From Mangrovimonas sp. TPBH4 (lineage in GTDB: Bacteria; Bacteroidota; Bacteroidia; Flavobacteriales; Flavobacteriaceae): 64,000 nucleotides of DNA. The stretch is from assembly GCF_001280505.1 (NCBI RefSeq), contig NZ_LBIO01000062.1, forward strand, positions 62,001 to 126,000. The letters run 5' to 3'. The position numbers were made by a program, and so were the translations under genes. Below the pieces are notes generated by a model. That model was not told the DNA's origin. It searched no databases and was given only the letters and a program-made list of their open reading frames with translations. Shown here piece after piece: positions 42,310 through 51,254 of this stretch (the stretch's first letter is position 1; every line of letters starts with the position of its first letter).

Positions 42310-42635
42310 CGTCAGCTCGCGTGGATTTCTGCAGGAAATCTGTATCGAGAACATTGCAGTAGTTTGCTTATATGCTTTTACATTCATTAGTGTACATAAT
42401 CTTTATGTCATTCCGACATCGGAAGAATCTCTGCCTAACTAGAGATTCTTCACATGGGTTCAGATTGACAACCATTATTCGTCAGATAAAGTGTTTAACA
42501 ATTTCTATGGCGTCAGTTCGAGTGAAATTCTTGAAAAGAATTTTGTATCGAGAACATTTACTAGTTTCAGTTCTTTTTCTCGATACAATAGGTTTCCATT
42601 AACATTCCAACCAATCACTCGAAATGACGAACTGA
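42310..42635. repeat. REP-like repeat mosaic
   Basis: Two direct copies of a unit are seen: CGTCAGCTCGCGTGGATTTC...TGTATCGAGAACATT (42310-42357) and CGTCAGTTCGAGTGAAATTC...TGTATCGAGAACATT (42511-42560). An inverted relative lies at 42577-42635 (TTCTCGATACAA ... CACTCGAAATGACGAACTG). Between them is an 11-bp perfect palindrome, GAAGAATCTCT (42422-42432) with AGAGATTCTTC (42441-42451), inside a TCATTCCGAC-type unit. The copies differ in internal bases, so they are old or diverged. No transposase is nearby. Confidence 0.75.
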
Positions 42636-42789
42636 TAAAAATGGTATTCCTTTTCAATTAAAAAATCCTTTAAATGGAATGCACTTTTTGAGGATTCTAT
42701 AAAAATCCCAAAAACCTGATTTTCATTTATATGCTTTGGTAGATTCCTTGTATCTTTAAGTCCATCATAACCTTAAAACCTTCGATACC

Positions 42790-43896
42790 ATGAAAATTGG
42801 CGTTCCAAAAGAAATTAAAAACAACGAAAGTAGAGTGGGCATGACCCCCGCCGGTGTGTTCGAATTAATCAATAGAAACCATACCGTTTATGTGCAATCC
42901 ACTGCCGGCGAAGGAAGTGGATTTTTTGATGAAGATTATTTGGAAGTGGGTGCCATTATCTTGGATACCATTGAAGAAGTGTATGCGTCGAGTGATATGA
43001 TTGTAAAGGTAAAGGAACCCATTGCTTCCGAATATCCTTTGGTGAAACCCAACCAAATCATCTTTACCTATTTCCATTTTGCTTCCAGTGAACCCTTGAC
43101 TTTGGCCATGCTCAAAAGTGAAGCGGTGTGTATTGCCTACGAAACTGTGGAAGATGAGGATGGAAGCCTGCCATTATTGACTCCAATGTCTGAAGTTGCC
43201 GGGAGAATGGCTATTCAACAGGGCGCAAAGTATTTGGAAAAACCGATCAAGGGAAGAGGCGTGTTGCTAGGTGGTGTGCCTGGTGTGCCTCCGGGAAAAG
43301 TGTTGGTGTTGGGAGCAGGTGTGGTTGGGATTCAGGCGGCTAAAATGGCGGCCGGTTTAGGAGCCCATGTCACCATTATGGATATTAATATGAAACGGCT
43401 TCGTTATGTAAATGACATCATGCCCAATCACGTAGTTACGGAATTTTCAAGTGTGTACAATATTAAAAAGCATATCAAAACCCATGATTTGATTATTGGA
43501 GGAGTCTTGATAAAGGGTGGAAAAGCACCTAAATTAATTACAAGGGACATGTTGAAAGAGATGCGGCCTGGAACCGTGTTAATTGATGTGGCAGTAGATC
43601 AAGGCGGTTGTATAGAAACCACAAAACCAACCACGCATGAGAATCCTACTTTTATTATAGACGATATTGTGCATTACTGTGTGGCCAATATGCCGGGAGC
43701 GGTGCCTTATACCTCTACTATGGCACTCACTAATGTTACTTTGCCTTACGTGTTGAAATTGGCAGATATGGGCTGGGAAGAGGCTTGCAAACAGGATGTT
43801 TCATTGTCTAAAGGATTGAACATTGTCAAAGGTGAAATTGTATATGAAGGAATTGCGGAATCCTTTGGGTGGCCGTCAGATTATGTGAGTAACTGA
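42790..43896 (+). CDS. ald: Alanine dehydrogenase
   Basis: The NAD-dependent enzyme interconverts L-alanine and pyruvate plus ammonia. At 368 residues it has the standard N-terminus MKIGVPKEIKNNESRVGMTPAGV, the substrate-binding HFASSEPLTLA, and the NAD-binding LVLGAGVVGIQAAKMAAGLGA near residue 172, then DVAVDQGGCIETTKPTTHENP and CVANMPGAVPYTST. A TATCTTTA box lies 31 bases upstream. It is monocistronic. Confidence 0.98.
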   Translation: MKIGVPKEIKNNESRVGMTPAGVFELINRNHTVYVQSTAGEGSGFFDEDYLEVGAIILDTIEEVYASSDMIVKVKEPIASEYPLVKPNQIIFTYFHFASSEPLTLAMLKSEAVCIAYETVEDEDGSLPLLTPMSEVAGRMAIQQGAKYLEKPIKGRGVLLGGVPGVPPGKVLVLGAGVVGIQAAKMAAGLGAHVTIMDINMKRLRYVNDIMPNHVVTEFSSVYNIKKHIKTHDLIIGGVLIKGGKAPKLITRDMLKEMRPGTVLIDVAVDQGGCIETTKPTTHENPTFIIDDIVHYCVANMPGAVPYTSTMALTNVTLPYVLKLADMGWEEACKQDVSLSKGLNIVKGEIVYEGIAESFGWPSDYVSN

Positions 43897-43966
43897 CAAA
43901 ATTTCCTTACCATAAAATGGCCTGCTTTTTGTTATCTTTATAGAACAAATTTTAAACTCAAGAACT

Positions 43967-44671
43967 ATGGGCGGATATATGGGGTATTACTTGCTAATTG
44001 GTGGTATTGCACTGGTAAGCTGGTTGGTAAGTAATCAATTAAAACAGAAATTTAAGCAGTACTCTAAAGTCCATTTAAGAAATGGCATGAGCGGAAAGGA
44101 AATTGCCGAAAAAATGTTGGCCGATAATGGCATTACAGATGTGCAGGTGATTTCTACCAGAGGGCAATTGACAGATCATTACAATCCTAAAAATAAAACG
44201 GTGAATCTTAGTGAGTCGGTGTACAGCCAGCGTAATGCTGCGGCGGCGGCCGTGGCAGCCCACGAATGTGGACATGCCGTACAGCATGCCACGGCATACA
44301 AGGCCTTGCAAATGCGTTCGGCATTGGTGCCTGTGGTGAGCATTACCTCGAGCATGTCGCAATGGCTGGTGATAGGAGGCTTGGTATTAGGTGCCGCGGC
44401 TGGTGTTGGAATGGGCTTTTGGATAGCCGTATTGGGTTTGGTGTTTATGGGAGCAGCAACACTTTTTAGCTTTATTACATTACCGGTGGAGTATGATGCC
44501 AGTAACAGAGCCTTGGCATGGTTAAAAAACAAACACATGCTTACACCTGAGGAGTATGCAGGTTCTGAAGATGCCTTAAAATGGGCGGCACGTACCTATT
44601 TGGTGGCGGCGATAGGCGCTTTAGCATCCTTATTGTATTGGGCCATGCAAGTATTTGGTGGCCGGGATTAG
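43967..44671 (+). CDS. Membrane-associated neutral zinc metallopeptidase
   Basis: A 234-residue protein of the DUF-type peptidase family COG2738. It has an N-terminal membrane segment (residues about 5-22), the metal site HECGHAVQHATAYKAL (HExxH variant HECGH, residues about 100-104) and two or three further membrane segments (LVIGGLVLGAAAGVGMGFW, LGLVFMGAATLFSFITLP, YLVAAIGALASLLYWAMQV). The catalytic side is inferred to be cytoplasmic. Substrates unknown. A TATCTTTA box precedes it, and a terminator follows. Confidence 0.9.
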   Translation: MGGYMGYYLLIGGIALVSWLVSNQLKQKFKQYSKVHLRNGMSGKEIAEKMLADNGITDVQVISTRGQLTDHYNPKNKTVNLSESVYSQRNAAAAAVAAHECGHAVQHATAYKALQMRSALVPVVSITSSMSQWLVIGGLVLGAAAGVGMGFWIAVLGLVFMGAATLFSFITLPVEYDASNRALAWLKNKHMLTPEEYAGSEDALKWAARTYLVAAIGALASLLYWAMQVFGGRD

Positions 44672-44695
44672 TAAGGACTATCTTATAAAAATTAG

Positions 44696-44725
44696 AAGTC
44701 AGGTGGAAGCATCTGACTTTTTTTT
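44696..44725 (+). terminator. Intrinsic terminator of the metallopeptidase gene
   Basis: AAGTCAG/CTGACTT, extended by three inner pairs (GTG/CAT), closes a GAAG loop and is followed by T8. Confidence 0.85.
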
Positions 44726-44766
44726 GCTACTTTCAAAACCTAAACCAATAAACTAACTTATATTTT

Positions 44767-45468
44767 ATGGAACAGAATGTTCAACCCAAATTCTTGTTGA
44801 ACCAACTGGCAGAAACCGACCGTGTTGAGTTTTACAAAAAAACCTATGCCCATGTTGCAGGTGGCGTATTGGTATTCGTACTTTTTGAATACCTCTTGTT
44901 ACAGAGTGATGCTGTTGTCAACTTTATGTCTATGCTGGATGGCTTTAAATGGCTCTTGTTATTGGGAGGCTTCATGTTGGTGACCAATTATGCAGAGAGT
45001 ACCGCAATGCGTTCTGAAGACAAAAACATGCAATATTTGGCCTTTGGAATTTATATCTTGGCCGAGGCCTTTATTTTTGTGCCATTGATTTATATGGCCA
45101 TTAATTTCACCCAATCGGGTCCTGAATTGCTCAATCAAGCAGCTATTGTAACTTTAGCTTTGTTTACGGGCTTGTCGGCAGTGGTATTCTTTACAAAAAA
45201 GGACTTTTCATTCTTGAAAACAGGATTGACCATTGGATTCTTTATTGCTATAGGTTTGATTATCGCCGGGACTATTTTTGGTTTTAACTTAGGCTTATGG
45301 TTTTCTGTAGGGATGTGTGTGTTGGCTGGTGGTACCATTTTATACCAAACTTCCAACTTAGTCAATAAATATACCGCAGACGATTATATTCCAGCAGCTT
45401 TGGGCTTGTTTGCATCCCTTATGCTTTTGTTTTGGTATGTACTTAGAATTTTAATGTCGAGAGACTAG
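44767..45468 (+). CDS. Bax inhibitor-1/YccA family membrane protein
   Basis: A 233-residue protein with seven hydrophobic segments in the BI-1 arrangement and the conserved family segment YAESTAMRSEDKNMQYLAFGIYILAEAFIFVPL, plus the C-terminal AADDY-type motif (KYTADDYIPAALGLFASLMLLFWYVLRIL). Family members act as pH-dependent calcium leak channels or regulate membrane protein quality control by FtsH. It is monocistronic with a terminator. Confidence 0.93.
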   Translation: MEQNVQPKFLLNQLAETDRVEFYKKTYAHVAGGVLVFVLFEYLLLQSDAVVNFMSMLDGFKWLLLLGGFMLVTNYAESTAMRSEDKNMQYLAFGIYILAEAFIFVPLIYMAINFTQSGPELLNQAAIVTLALFTGLSAVVFFTKKDFSFLKTGLTIGFFIAIGLIIAGTIFGFNLGLWFSVGMCVLAGGTILYQTSNLVNKYTADDYIPAALGLFASLMLLFWYVLRILMSRD

Positions 45469-45493
45469 AAGATAAGTGCTTACAACTTATAAA

Positions 45494-45522
45494 AAAAAGA
45501 GTCCTAATTAAGGGCTCTTTTT
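45494..45522. terminator. Terminator between the BI-1 gene and the Lrp gene
   Basis: An A-rich stem AGAGTCCT/AGGGCTCT (one G:U) with a 5-base loop carries an A8 run on the left and T5 on the right, so it could act in both directions. Confidence 0.75.
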
Positions 45523-45574
45523 GTTTTATGAAATTTTGTTGTTTTTGGAATAGCTGAATTAAATGGCATTCAAC

Positions 45575-46045
45575 CTAAACATTAATCTGTCTGTCGATTT
45601 GTTGCGCCAAGGATATAAAGGTTTCGGTTCTGGAAACCCCTGTAATGGATTGGATGTCTTTGTTCAGTAGATGCATGAGGTGTTCATTGTCCTTACACAA
45701 TACTTTTATGAAAATGCTCCAGTTCCCTGTGGTGTAGTGACATTCAATAACCTCTGGTATTTTTTTAAGTTGTTTTACAGCTTCTGGATTGCTCACGGCT
45801 TTATCCAAATAAATCCCGATAAAGGCCATGGTAGTATAACCTAAAATTTTTGGGTTGATTACAAATTTGGAGCCTGCAATCAAACCAGATTTTTCCAATT
45901 TACGCAGGCGTTGGTGGATGGCAGCCCCAGAAATACCTACCTGTCTGGCAATTTCCAAAATAGGCGTACGGGCATCTTCCATAAGGGCCCTAAGGATCTT
46001 TTTATCGATCCCGTCTATTTGGATATTTTGATTAACGACTTTCAT
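45575..46045 (-). CDS. Lrp/AsnC family transcriptional regulator
   Basis: A 156-residue feast/famine regulator. The N-terminal winged helix-turn-helix (IDKKILRALMEDARTPILEIARQVGISGAAIHQRLRKLEKSGLI, residues about 13-56) is followed by the RAM effector domain (TTMAFIGIYLDK to SRTETFISLAQQID). Its sense molecule is typically an amino acid. It is downstream of the saccharopine-dehydrogenase gene on the same strand (96-base gap), so lysine or another amino acid may be the effector, an inference from context only. Confidence 0.94.
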   Translation of the reverse strand: MKVVNQNIQIDGIDKKILRALMEDARTPILEIARQVGISGAAIHQRLRKLEKSGLIAGSKFVINPKILGYTTMAFIGIYLDKAVSNPEAVKQLKKIPEVIECHYTTGNWSIFIKVLCKDNEHLMHLLNKDIQSITGVSRTETFISLAQQIDRQINV

Positions 46046-46141
46046 GACAAATCATAGATTTTCAAAAATTCAAAACCAATGCAACATTGGTTTTGAAAGT
46101 ATAAAGTTAACAAACAGTCACCAATTTATTCGCTTTTTTGA

Positions 46142-47506
46142 CTAAAGTATTAGCGGATTGTAGCCTAAGTAAGGGACCTCGTACTCTTTAAATACAATGT
46201 CATAGCTTTCCAGTTCCTTTAAAATAGGTTCGTATACTTCTTTATGAATTGGTATTTGCACACCTGGCCTAGTGATTTTTTCGTTAAGCACAGCCAAGGT
46301 AGTAATGGCTACGGGCAGCCCAACAGTTTTTGCCATGGCCGTATAGGTTTTATCTTCTCCCAAGCAAACCATCGTGGCATCAATTTGGTGTTTTCTTCCA
46401 TAGAGTTCGTAGCCAAATTTATGGTACATAACAATCATGTCTTTTTCATCATTACCTAAGGTCCAGCTATCCTCTAATATTTTCTGAAGAATCTCGGCTG
46501 GAGTAGCTTTTTTCAATCCAACCTTTTTGGTGTCGCTAAAAATATCAAGCTCCACGAGTTTGTCCCAAACAATGTCGTCTTGGTCAATTTTAAGGGCATG
46601 GCGCAGTTTCAACTCTACAGAATCTGTAGGACTATAAGGTAAAAAGGCGTTTACAAAATCCCGGTAGCTCATATCCTCGCTATCGTCCATGGTAAACGCG
46701 TCATCTGTCATGCCTAACTGGACAAAAATGTTCCAAGCCCTACTAAAGCCCACTTTACGAATGGTTCCGCGGTACAAAGTTTTGGCATCATCAAGACCAT
46801 AGACGCTCTGGTATTTAAGGGAATCCCTGTTGGCATAGGCTTCAAAACGGCCATAACCTTCAATGTCCAAAAATTCTGTACGTCTAAAGAGGCGGTTGTA
46901 AGGGATGTATTTATAAGTTCCTTCCTGTAAAAATTTGGCCGTACCACCTTGCCCGGCCAATACTACATTTCGAGGGTTCCAGGTAAATTTATAGTTCCAA
47001 AGGTTATTGTCGCTTTCCGGTGCAACCAAACCTCCTGTGAAGGATTCAAACAATACCATATTGCCGCCCTGTTCCCTTATGCGGTCTATCACTTTCATGG
47101 CACTCATATGGTCTATACCAGGGTCTACACCTACCTCATTCATAAATACGAGATCTTTCTCCTTAGCAACTTTGTCCAATTTTTGCATTTCCTCACTCAC
47201 GTAGGAAGCCGTGACCATGTTTTTATTAAACGAAATACAGTCTTTGGCTATTTCTACATGCATGCGTGCCGGTAGCATCGATACGACGATATCTGCATTT
47301 TGAATGGCAGCCTGTCTAGACCTTCTGTCTTTGACATCCAAAACAATCGCTTGGGCATTATGGTGATGGTTGATTAATTTTTTGGCATTGGAGAAATTGA
47401 TATCCCCGACAATTACGAAAAGTTGTTCCTCGTCGGATTTTTCCAATAAATACTTAATCAGGTAAGACGCAGATTTACCTGAACCAATCACTAAAATTTT
47501 TCGCAT
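46142..47506 (-). CDS. Saccharopine dehydrogenase family protein
   Basis: The 454-residue protein has the N-terminal Rossmann signature ILVIGSGKSASYLIKYLLE and the SVVSMLPARMHVEIAKDC and GVDPGIDHMSAMKVID segments of the lysine-catabolic/biosynthetic saccharopine dehydrogenase, then the C-terminal saccharopine dehydrogenase C domain (FESFTGGLVAPESDNNLWNYKFTWNPRNVV). Relatives convert saccharopine to glutamate and aminoadipate semialdehyde in lysine degradation. It lacks a fused LKR domain. It is followed by an Lrp-type gene. Confidence 0.93.
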   Translation of the reverse strand: MRKILVIGSGKSASYLIKYLLEKSDEEQLFVIVGDINFSNAKKLINHHHNAQAIVLDVKDRRSRQAAIQNADIVVSMLPARMHVEIAKDCISFNKNMVTASYVSEEMQKLDKVAKEKDLVFMNEVGVDPGIDHMSAMKVIDRIREQGGNMVLFESFTGGLVAPESDNNLWNYKFTWNPRNVVLAGQGGTAKFLQEGTYKYIPYNRLFRRTEFLDIEGYGRFEAYANRDSLKYQSVYGLDDAKTLYRGTIRKVGFSRAWNIFVQLGMTDDAFTMDDSEDMSYRDFVNAFLPYSPTDSVELKLRHALKIDQDDIVWDKLVELDIFSDTKKVGLKKATPAEILQKILEDSWTLGNDEKDMIVMYHKFGYELYGRKHQIDATMVCLGEDKTYTAMAKTVGLPVAITTLAVLNEKITRPGVQIPIHKEVYEPILKELESYDIVFKEYEVPYLGYNPLIL

Positions 47507-47581
47507 AATGAGAATAGTTAGTTAATTTTGTTACGAATGTAATAAAATGTTAAGGCATTAAAAACCAAATTTTTAAAATAT

Positions 47582-47974
47582 ATGAATAAAACCATTTTGA
47601 TTTCAGCGTCGCTTTTAGGAGGCATTAGTATTGTTTTAGGGGCCTTTGGCGCTCATGGTTTAAAGGAATTAATTGACGTGGAGGCACAGCAAACATTTGA
47701 AACTGGTGTGCGCTACCAAATGTACCACGCCTTACTGCTGCTGTTTGTGGGAAGCACACAGTGTATTCAGCCAAAAACAAAAAAAATAATGCTCTATTTG
47801 GTCTTGGTGGGTGTCTTGTTCTTTTCGGGATCTATTTATGGGTTGGCCACTAACAATCTTACGGGATTTAACTTCAAAACCATTGGGTTTGTCACTCCAA
47901 TTGGCGGGCTGTTTCTTATAGCGTCCTGGGGCCTTATGTTTGTGGACTTTTTGAAAATGAAAGCCGATAAATAA
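47582..47974 (+). CDS. DUF423 membrane protein
   Basis: A 130-residue protein with four hydrophobic segments and the DUF423 hallmark GAFGAHGLKELIDVEAQQTFETGVRYQMYHALLLL. The topology is of a small polytopic inner-membrane protein. Its role is not known. It stands between the divergent saccharopine dehydrogenase gene and pckA on +, with a 64-base gap to pckA that carries a promoter-like box. Confidence 0.93.
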   Translation: MNKTILISASLLGGISIVLGAFGAHGLKELIDVEAQQTFETGVRYQMYHALLLLFVGSTQCIQPKTKKIMLYLVLVGVLFFSGSIYGLATNNLTGFNFKTIGFVTPIGGLFLIASWGLMFVDFLKMKADK

Positions 47975-48005
47975 GGTTTTAGGTGGAACTTTAAAATATT
48001 GTTGT

Positions 48006-48013
48006 TAATTTTG
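48006..48013 (+). promoter_or_regulatory. -7 element for pckA
   Basis: TAATTTTG matches TAnnTTTG, 25 bases before the ATG at 48039. A promoter here suggests that pckA is not only transcribed from the DUF423 gene. Confidence 0.55.
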
Positions 48014-48038
48014 CCGGACAAACAACACAAACAAAATT

Positions 48039-49655
48039 ATGGTAGAAAATACCCAAACTACGAAAACGATTTCGCTAGATAGCTACGGAATCAAGAATGC
48101 AAAGGTACAATATCAATTATCCCCAGAAAAATTACACAACACTACAATTGCCACAGGACAAGGCGTGGAAGCGTCCTCAGGAGCTTTGGCAATAAATACA
48201 GGAGAATTTACCGGAAGATCTCCAAAAGACCGTTTTATTGTTAAGGACGACATTACAGAGGACAAGATTTGGTGGGGCGACATCAACATTCCATTTGAGT
48301 CTGACAAGTTTGAAAAACTGTATAATAAAGTAACAGATTACCTTTCTGGAAAGGAAATCTTTGTTCGTGACAGCTACGCTTGCGCCGATGATAACTATAG
48401 GTTGAACATTCGTGTGATCAATGAGTATCCATGGAGCAATATGTTTGCCTATAACATGTTCTTGCGTCCTACCGAAGAGGAATTGCTAGGGTTTGAACCA
48501 GAATGGACCATTGTAAATGCGCCGGGTTTTATGGCTAATCCTGAAGAGGACGGTACCCGCCAACATAACTTCGCCATTTTGGACTTTACCAGGAAAGTGG
48601 CCTTAATTGGTGGTACTGGATATACTGGAGAAATCAAAAAAGGGATTTTCTCTGCCCTTAACTTTATTTTGCCAGTTTTCAAAAACACCTTGCCAATGCA
48701 CTGTAGTGCCAATGTGGGAGAAGATGGTGATACAGCTATTTTCTTCGGATTGTCAGGTACAGGAAAAACAACACTTTCTGCAGATCCCAACAGAAAATTG
48801 ATAGGAGATGATGAGCATGGATGGACCAAGGAAAATACAGTGTTCAATTTTGAAGGAGGGTGTTACGCCAAGGTAATCAACCTTTCAGAGGAAAACGAAC
48901 CGGATATTTTCAATGCCATTAAAAAAGGAGCCATTCTTGAAAACGTGATTTTGGATGACAATGGAGTTGTTGATTTTGCAGATACATCCATTACCCAAAA
49001 TACACGTGTCAGCTATCCTATCCACCATATCAATAATATTCAACAACCATCCATAGGTAAAAATCCTAAAAACATCTTCTTTTTGACAGCGGATGCGTTT
49101 GGGGTATTGCCTCCAATCTCTAAGCTTACACCGGCTCAGGCAGCGTATCATTTTATATCTGGATATACGGCTAAAGTGGCAGGTACAGAGGCAGGTGTAT
49201 TGGAGCCACAGCCTTCCTTCTCGGCATGTTTTGGGGCGCCTTTTATGCCATTGCACCCAACCAAATATGCTGAAATGTTAAGCAAAAAAATGAAGGAAAC
49301 AGGGGTGAATGTATGGTTGGTGAATACAGGATGGACCGGAGGGCCTTATGGCGTAGGTACCAGAATGAAATTGAAGTATACAAGGGCCATGATCAACGCG
49401 GTGTTGAATGGTGATTTAGGATTGTACAATTATGATGATTATCACATTCACTCTGTATTTGGAGTAGCACAGCCAAGAACCTGTCCTGGAGTTCCTACTG
49501 AAGTATTGAGTCCAAGAACAACTTGGAACGACGATGAGGCTTATTACACAATGGCCTTTAAGTTGACCAATGCGTTTAGAGAGAACTTCAAGAAGTTTGA
49601 AAGCTACGCAAACGAAGAAATTAGAAGAGGAGGGCCACAGCGTTACGCCTTCTAG
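48039..49655 (+). CDS. pckA: Phosphoenolpyruvate carboxykinase (ATP)
   Basis: It converts oxaloacetate and ATP to phosphoenolpyruvate, the first step of gluconeogenesis. The 538-residue length is standard. The kinase-1 P-loop GLSGTGKTTLSADPNR is near residue 238, the substrate motif FTGRSPKDRFIV near 55, the metal-site segment MPLHPTKYAEML near 405 and the C-terminal YTRAMINAVLNGDL near 445. It has its own promoter box and a strong terminator. Confidence 0.98.
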   Translation: MVENTQTTKTISLDSYGIKNAKVQYQLSPEKLHNTTIATGQGVEASSGALAINTGEFTGRSPKDRFIVKDDITEDKIWWGDINIPFESDKFEKLYNKVTDYLSGKEIFVRDSYACADDNYRLNIRVINEYPWSNMFAYNMFLRPTEEELLGFEPEWTIVNAPGFMANPEEDGTRQHNFAILDFTRKVALIGGTGYTGEIKKGIFSALNFILPVFKNTLPMHCSANVGEDGDTAIFFGLSGTGKTTLSADPNRKLIGDDEHGWTKENTVFNFEGGCYAKVINLSEENEPDIFNAIKKGAILENVILDDNGVVDFADTSITQNTRVSYPIHHINNIQQPSIGKNPKNIFFLTADAFGVLPPISKLTPAQAAYHFISGYTAKVAGTEAGVLEPQPSFSACFGAPFMPLHPTKYAEMLSKKMKETGVNVWLVNTGWTGGPYGVGTRMKLKYTRAMINAVLNGDLGLYNYDDYHIHSVFGVAQPRTCPGVPTEVLSPRTTWNDDEAYYTMAFKLTNAFRENFKKFESYANEEIRRGGPQRYAF

Positions 49656-49680
49656 AAACTATAATATGAAAAAGGAAAAT

Positions 49681-49713
49681 AAAAAAGCGATTCAATTTTG
49701 AATCGCTTTTTTT
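49681..49713. terminator. Bidirectional terminator between pckA and hemD
   Basis: AAAAAAGCGATTCA/TGAATCGCTTTTTT is a 14-bp stem with a 4-base loop between convergent genes. Confidence 0.92.
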
Positions 49714-49731
49714 ATGATGTAGAGTAAAGGT

Positions 49732-50481
49732 TTATTTTCCCTTATTCACTTTTTCAATGTACTTTTCCAAGGCCATGGTCATGGATGGCGTTTCAGGTGT
49801 TGGTGCGGCTATATCCACACGCAATCCTTTTTCTTCCACAGCTTTTATAGTGGTATTGCCAAATACGGCAATACGGGTATTGTTTTGCTTGAACCCCGGG
49901 AAATTATGGAATAATGACTCAATTCCTGAAGGACTAAAGAATACCAAAATGTCGTAAGTAACATTTTCAAGGTCCGAAAGGTCACTGATTACAGTTTTGT
50001 AAAATACAGCTTCTTTCCATTTTACGTTCAGGGCATTCATGGTTTCAGGTACCTCCGGTTTCAATTTATCCGTAGTAGGCAATAGGAAATTTTCGTCCTT
50101 ATATTTTTTAATCAACGGGGAAAGCTCCGCGAATGTGCGTTTTCCAACATAAATTTTACGCTTACGGTACACAACGTATTTTTGCAGGTAATAAGCCACG
50201 GCTTCAGACTGGCAAAAATATTTCATGGTATCTGGCACTTTAAAGCGCATTTCATCGGCTACTCTAAAAAAGTGATCCACAGAATTTCTACTGGTAAGTA
50301 TAATAGCAGTGTATTGGCTCAAATCTACTTTTTGTTGTCTGATTTCCTTGGCAGGAACTCCTTCAACATGAATAAAAGGGCGGAAGTCTATTTTTACTTT
50401 TTGTTTTTCCTGAAGATCAAAATAAGGCGAATTTTCTATTTTAGGTTCTGGTTGCGACACTAAAATTGTTTTCACTTTCAT
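49732..50481 (-). CDS. hemD: Uroporphyrinogen-III synthase
   Basis: HemD cyclises hydroxymethylbilane with D-ring inversion in tetrapyrrole synthesis. The 249-residue protein has the loose HemD pattern: two Rossmann-like lobes, IILTSRNSVDHFFRVADEM near residue 60 and DILVFFSPSGIESLFHNF near residue 175, and the AVFGNTTIKAVEEKGLRVD near the end. HemD is poorly conserved, so the call rests on the SxxgIesl and FGntT motifs. It follows the DUF4271 gene by 22 bases on the same strand. Confidence 0.88.
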   Translation of the reverse strand: MKVKTILVSQPEPKIENSPYFDLQEKQKVKIDFRPFIHVEGVPAKEIRQQKVDLSQYTAIILTSRNSVDHFFRVADEMRFKVPDTMKYFCQSEAVAYYLQKYVVYRKRKIYVGKRTFAELSPLIKKYKDENFLLPTTDKLKPEVPETMNALNVKWKEAVFYKTVISDLSDLENVTYDILVFFSPSGIESLFHNFPGFKQNNTRIAVFGNTTIKAVEEKGLRVDIAAPTPETPSMTMALEKYIEKVNKGK

Positions 50482-50503
50482 AGGCTTTGGTATAGGTTTA
50501 AGC

Positions 50504-51151
50504 TTAGTAATTGATTAATATGTGATATAAAATTAGATAAGGACCAATTTCAAGAGCGCAAAGATACAAAATAAAATAGAATAAGTTATTCATTATCATA
50601 TTTTGGTGGCTTTTGAAAGTGGTTACAAATCCAATAATATTGATAAGCACCATCAGGGCTAATGTGCAAAAAATAATAAGCTTAGACGGGGCTATGGTAT
50701 ATATCAGTAAAATGTTGATTGGCAATAAAAACAGTCCGCTCAAGTTCTTGAAGCTGGTCTTCTGGAACAGATATAGATCCATGAATTCGTCTATTTCAAA
50801 AAGACTGCCCAAAAGGCGTTCCAAAAGTACTTTTATAAGGAGCAGCGCACCTATGCCAATAAGGAGCTTTGAAAAAGCCATAAGGTTGAAATTGGCCGGG
50901 TCAATAAATGTGCTGTAGCTTATATAAGCGAAAATGGATACAGAAATGATCAGGTTCAAAAACAAAAGACTGTCAAACCCATCCACAAACTTCTGGTCTC
51001 TGCTGTAGATTTTCAGGTATTTGGAATTCCCGATAAGGACCAAAAAGTCATAAAAGCGGTGCTCAAACATAAATTTGGCCATTGCTATCAAGCCTAAACT
51101 CATAACAATTAAAATAGTAAACCATTCGTTAGAAACAACCTCTCTTAACAT
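50504..51151 (-). CDS. DUF4271 family membrane protein
   Basis: A 215-residue protein with about six hydrophobic segments; DUF4271 proteins of Bacteroidota are coded beside hemD as here. The pattern includes NEWFTILIVMSLGLIAMAKFMF and NLFYFILYLCALEIGPYLILYHIL. No enzymatic motif is visible. The tight link to hemD (22-base gap, same order in relatives) suggests that they share a transcript, but no functional tie is known. Confidence 0.9.
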   Translation of the reverse strand: MLREVVSNEWFTILIVMSLGLIAMAKFMFEHRFYDFLVLIGNSKYLKIYSRDQKFVDGFDSLLFLNLIISVSIFAYISYSTFIDPANFNLMAFSKLLIGIGALLLIKVLLERLLGSLFEIDEFMDLYLFQKTSFKNLSGLFLLPINILLIYTIAPSKLIIFCTLALMVLINIIGFVTTFKSHQNMIMNNLFYFILYLCALEIGPYLILYHILINY

Positions 51152-51231
51152 AGCGCTAAATTACTAAGAATTTTTTAGCTGTTTAACTTTTAATTAAGGA
51201 CTTTTCGATAAAAATAATACATTAAAAAACT

Positions 51232-51239
51232 TACTTTTG
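51232..51239 (+). promoter_or_regulatory. -7 element for the GT2-pyrC-DUF4296 operon
   Basis: TACTTTTG matches TAnnTTTG. It ends 15 bases before the ATG at 51255 and makes the frame start at 51237 impossible as a start. Confidence 0.5.
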
Positions 51240-51254
51240 CTAAAATTTGATTGC

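Larger units (their letters stand above)
42238..42789. other. 552-base gap: terminator and repeat island
   Basis: Apart from the leuS terminator, the region consists of repeated and palindromic sequence to about 42640 and then AT-rich sequence with a TATCTTTA -7-like box (42751-42758) ahead of ald. No supported gene; the open frame at 42372-42602 lies across the repeats and is not called. Confidence 0.7.

Noticed and set aside
42372-42602. 76-codon frame after leuS
   Set aside because: It runs through the repeat mosaic and gives no recognisable protein.
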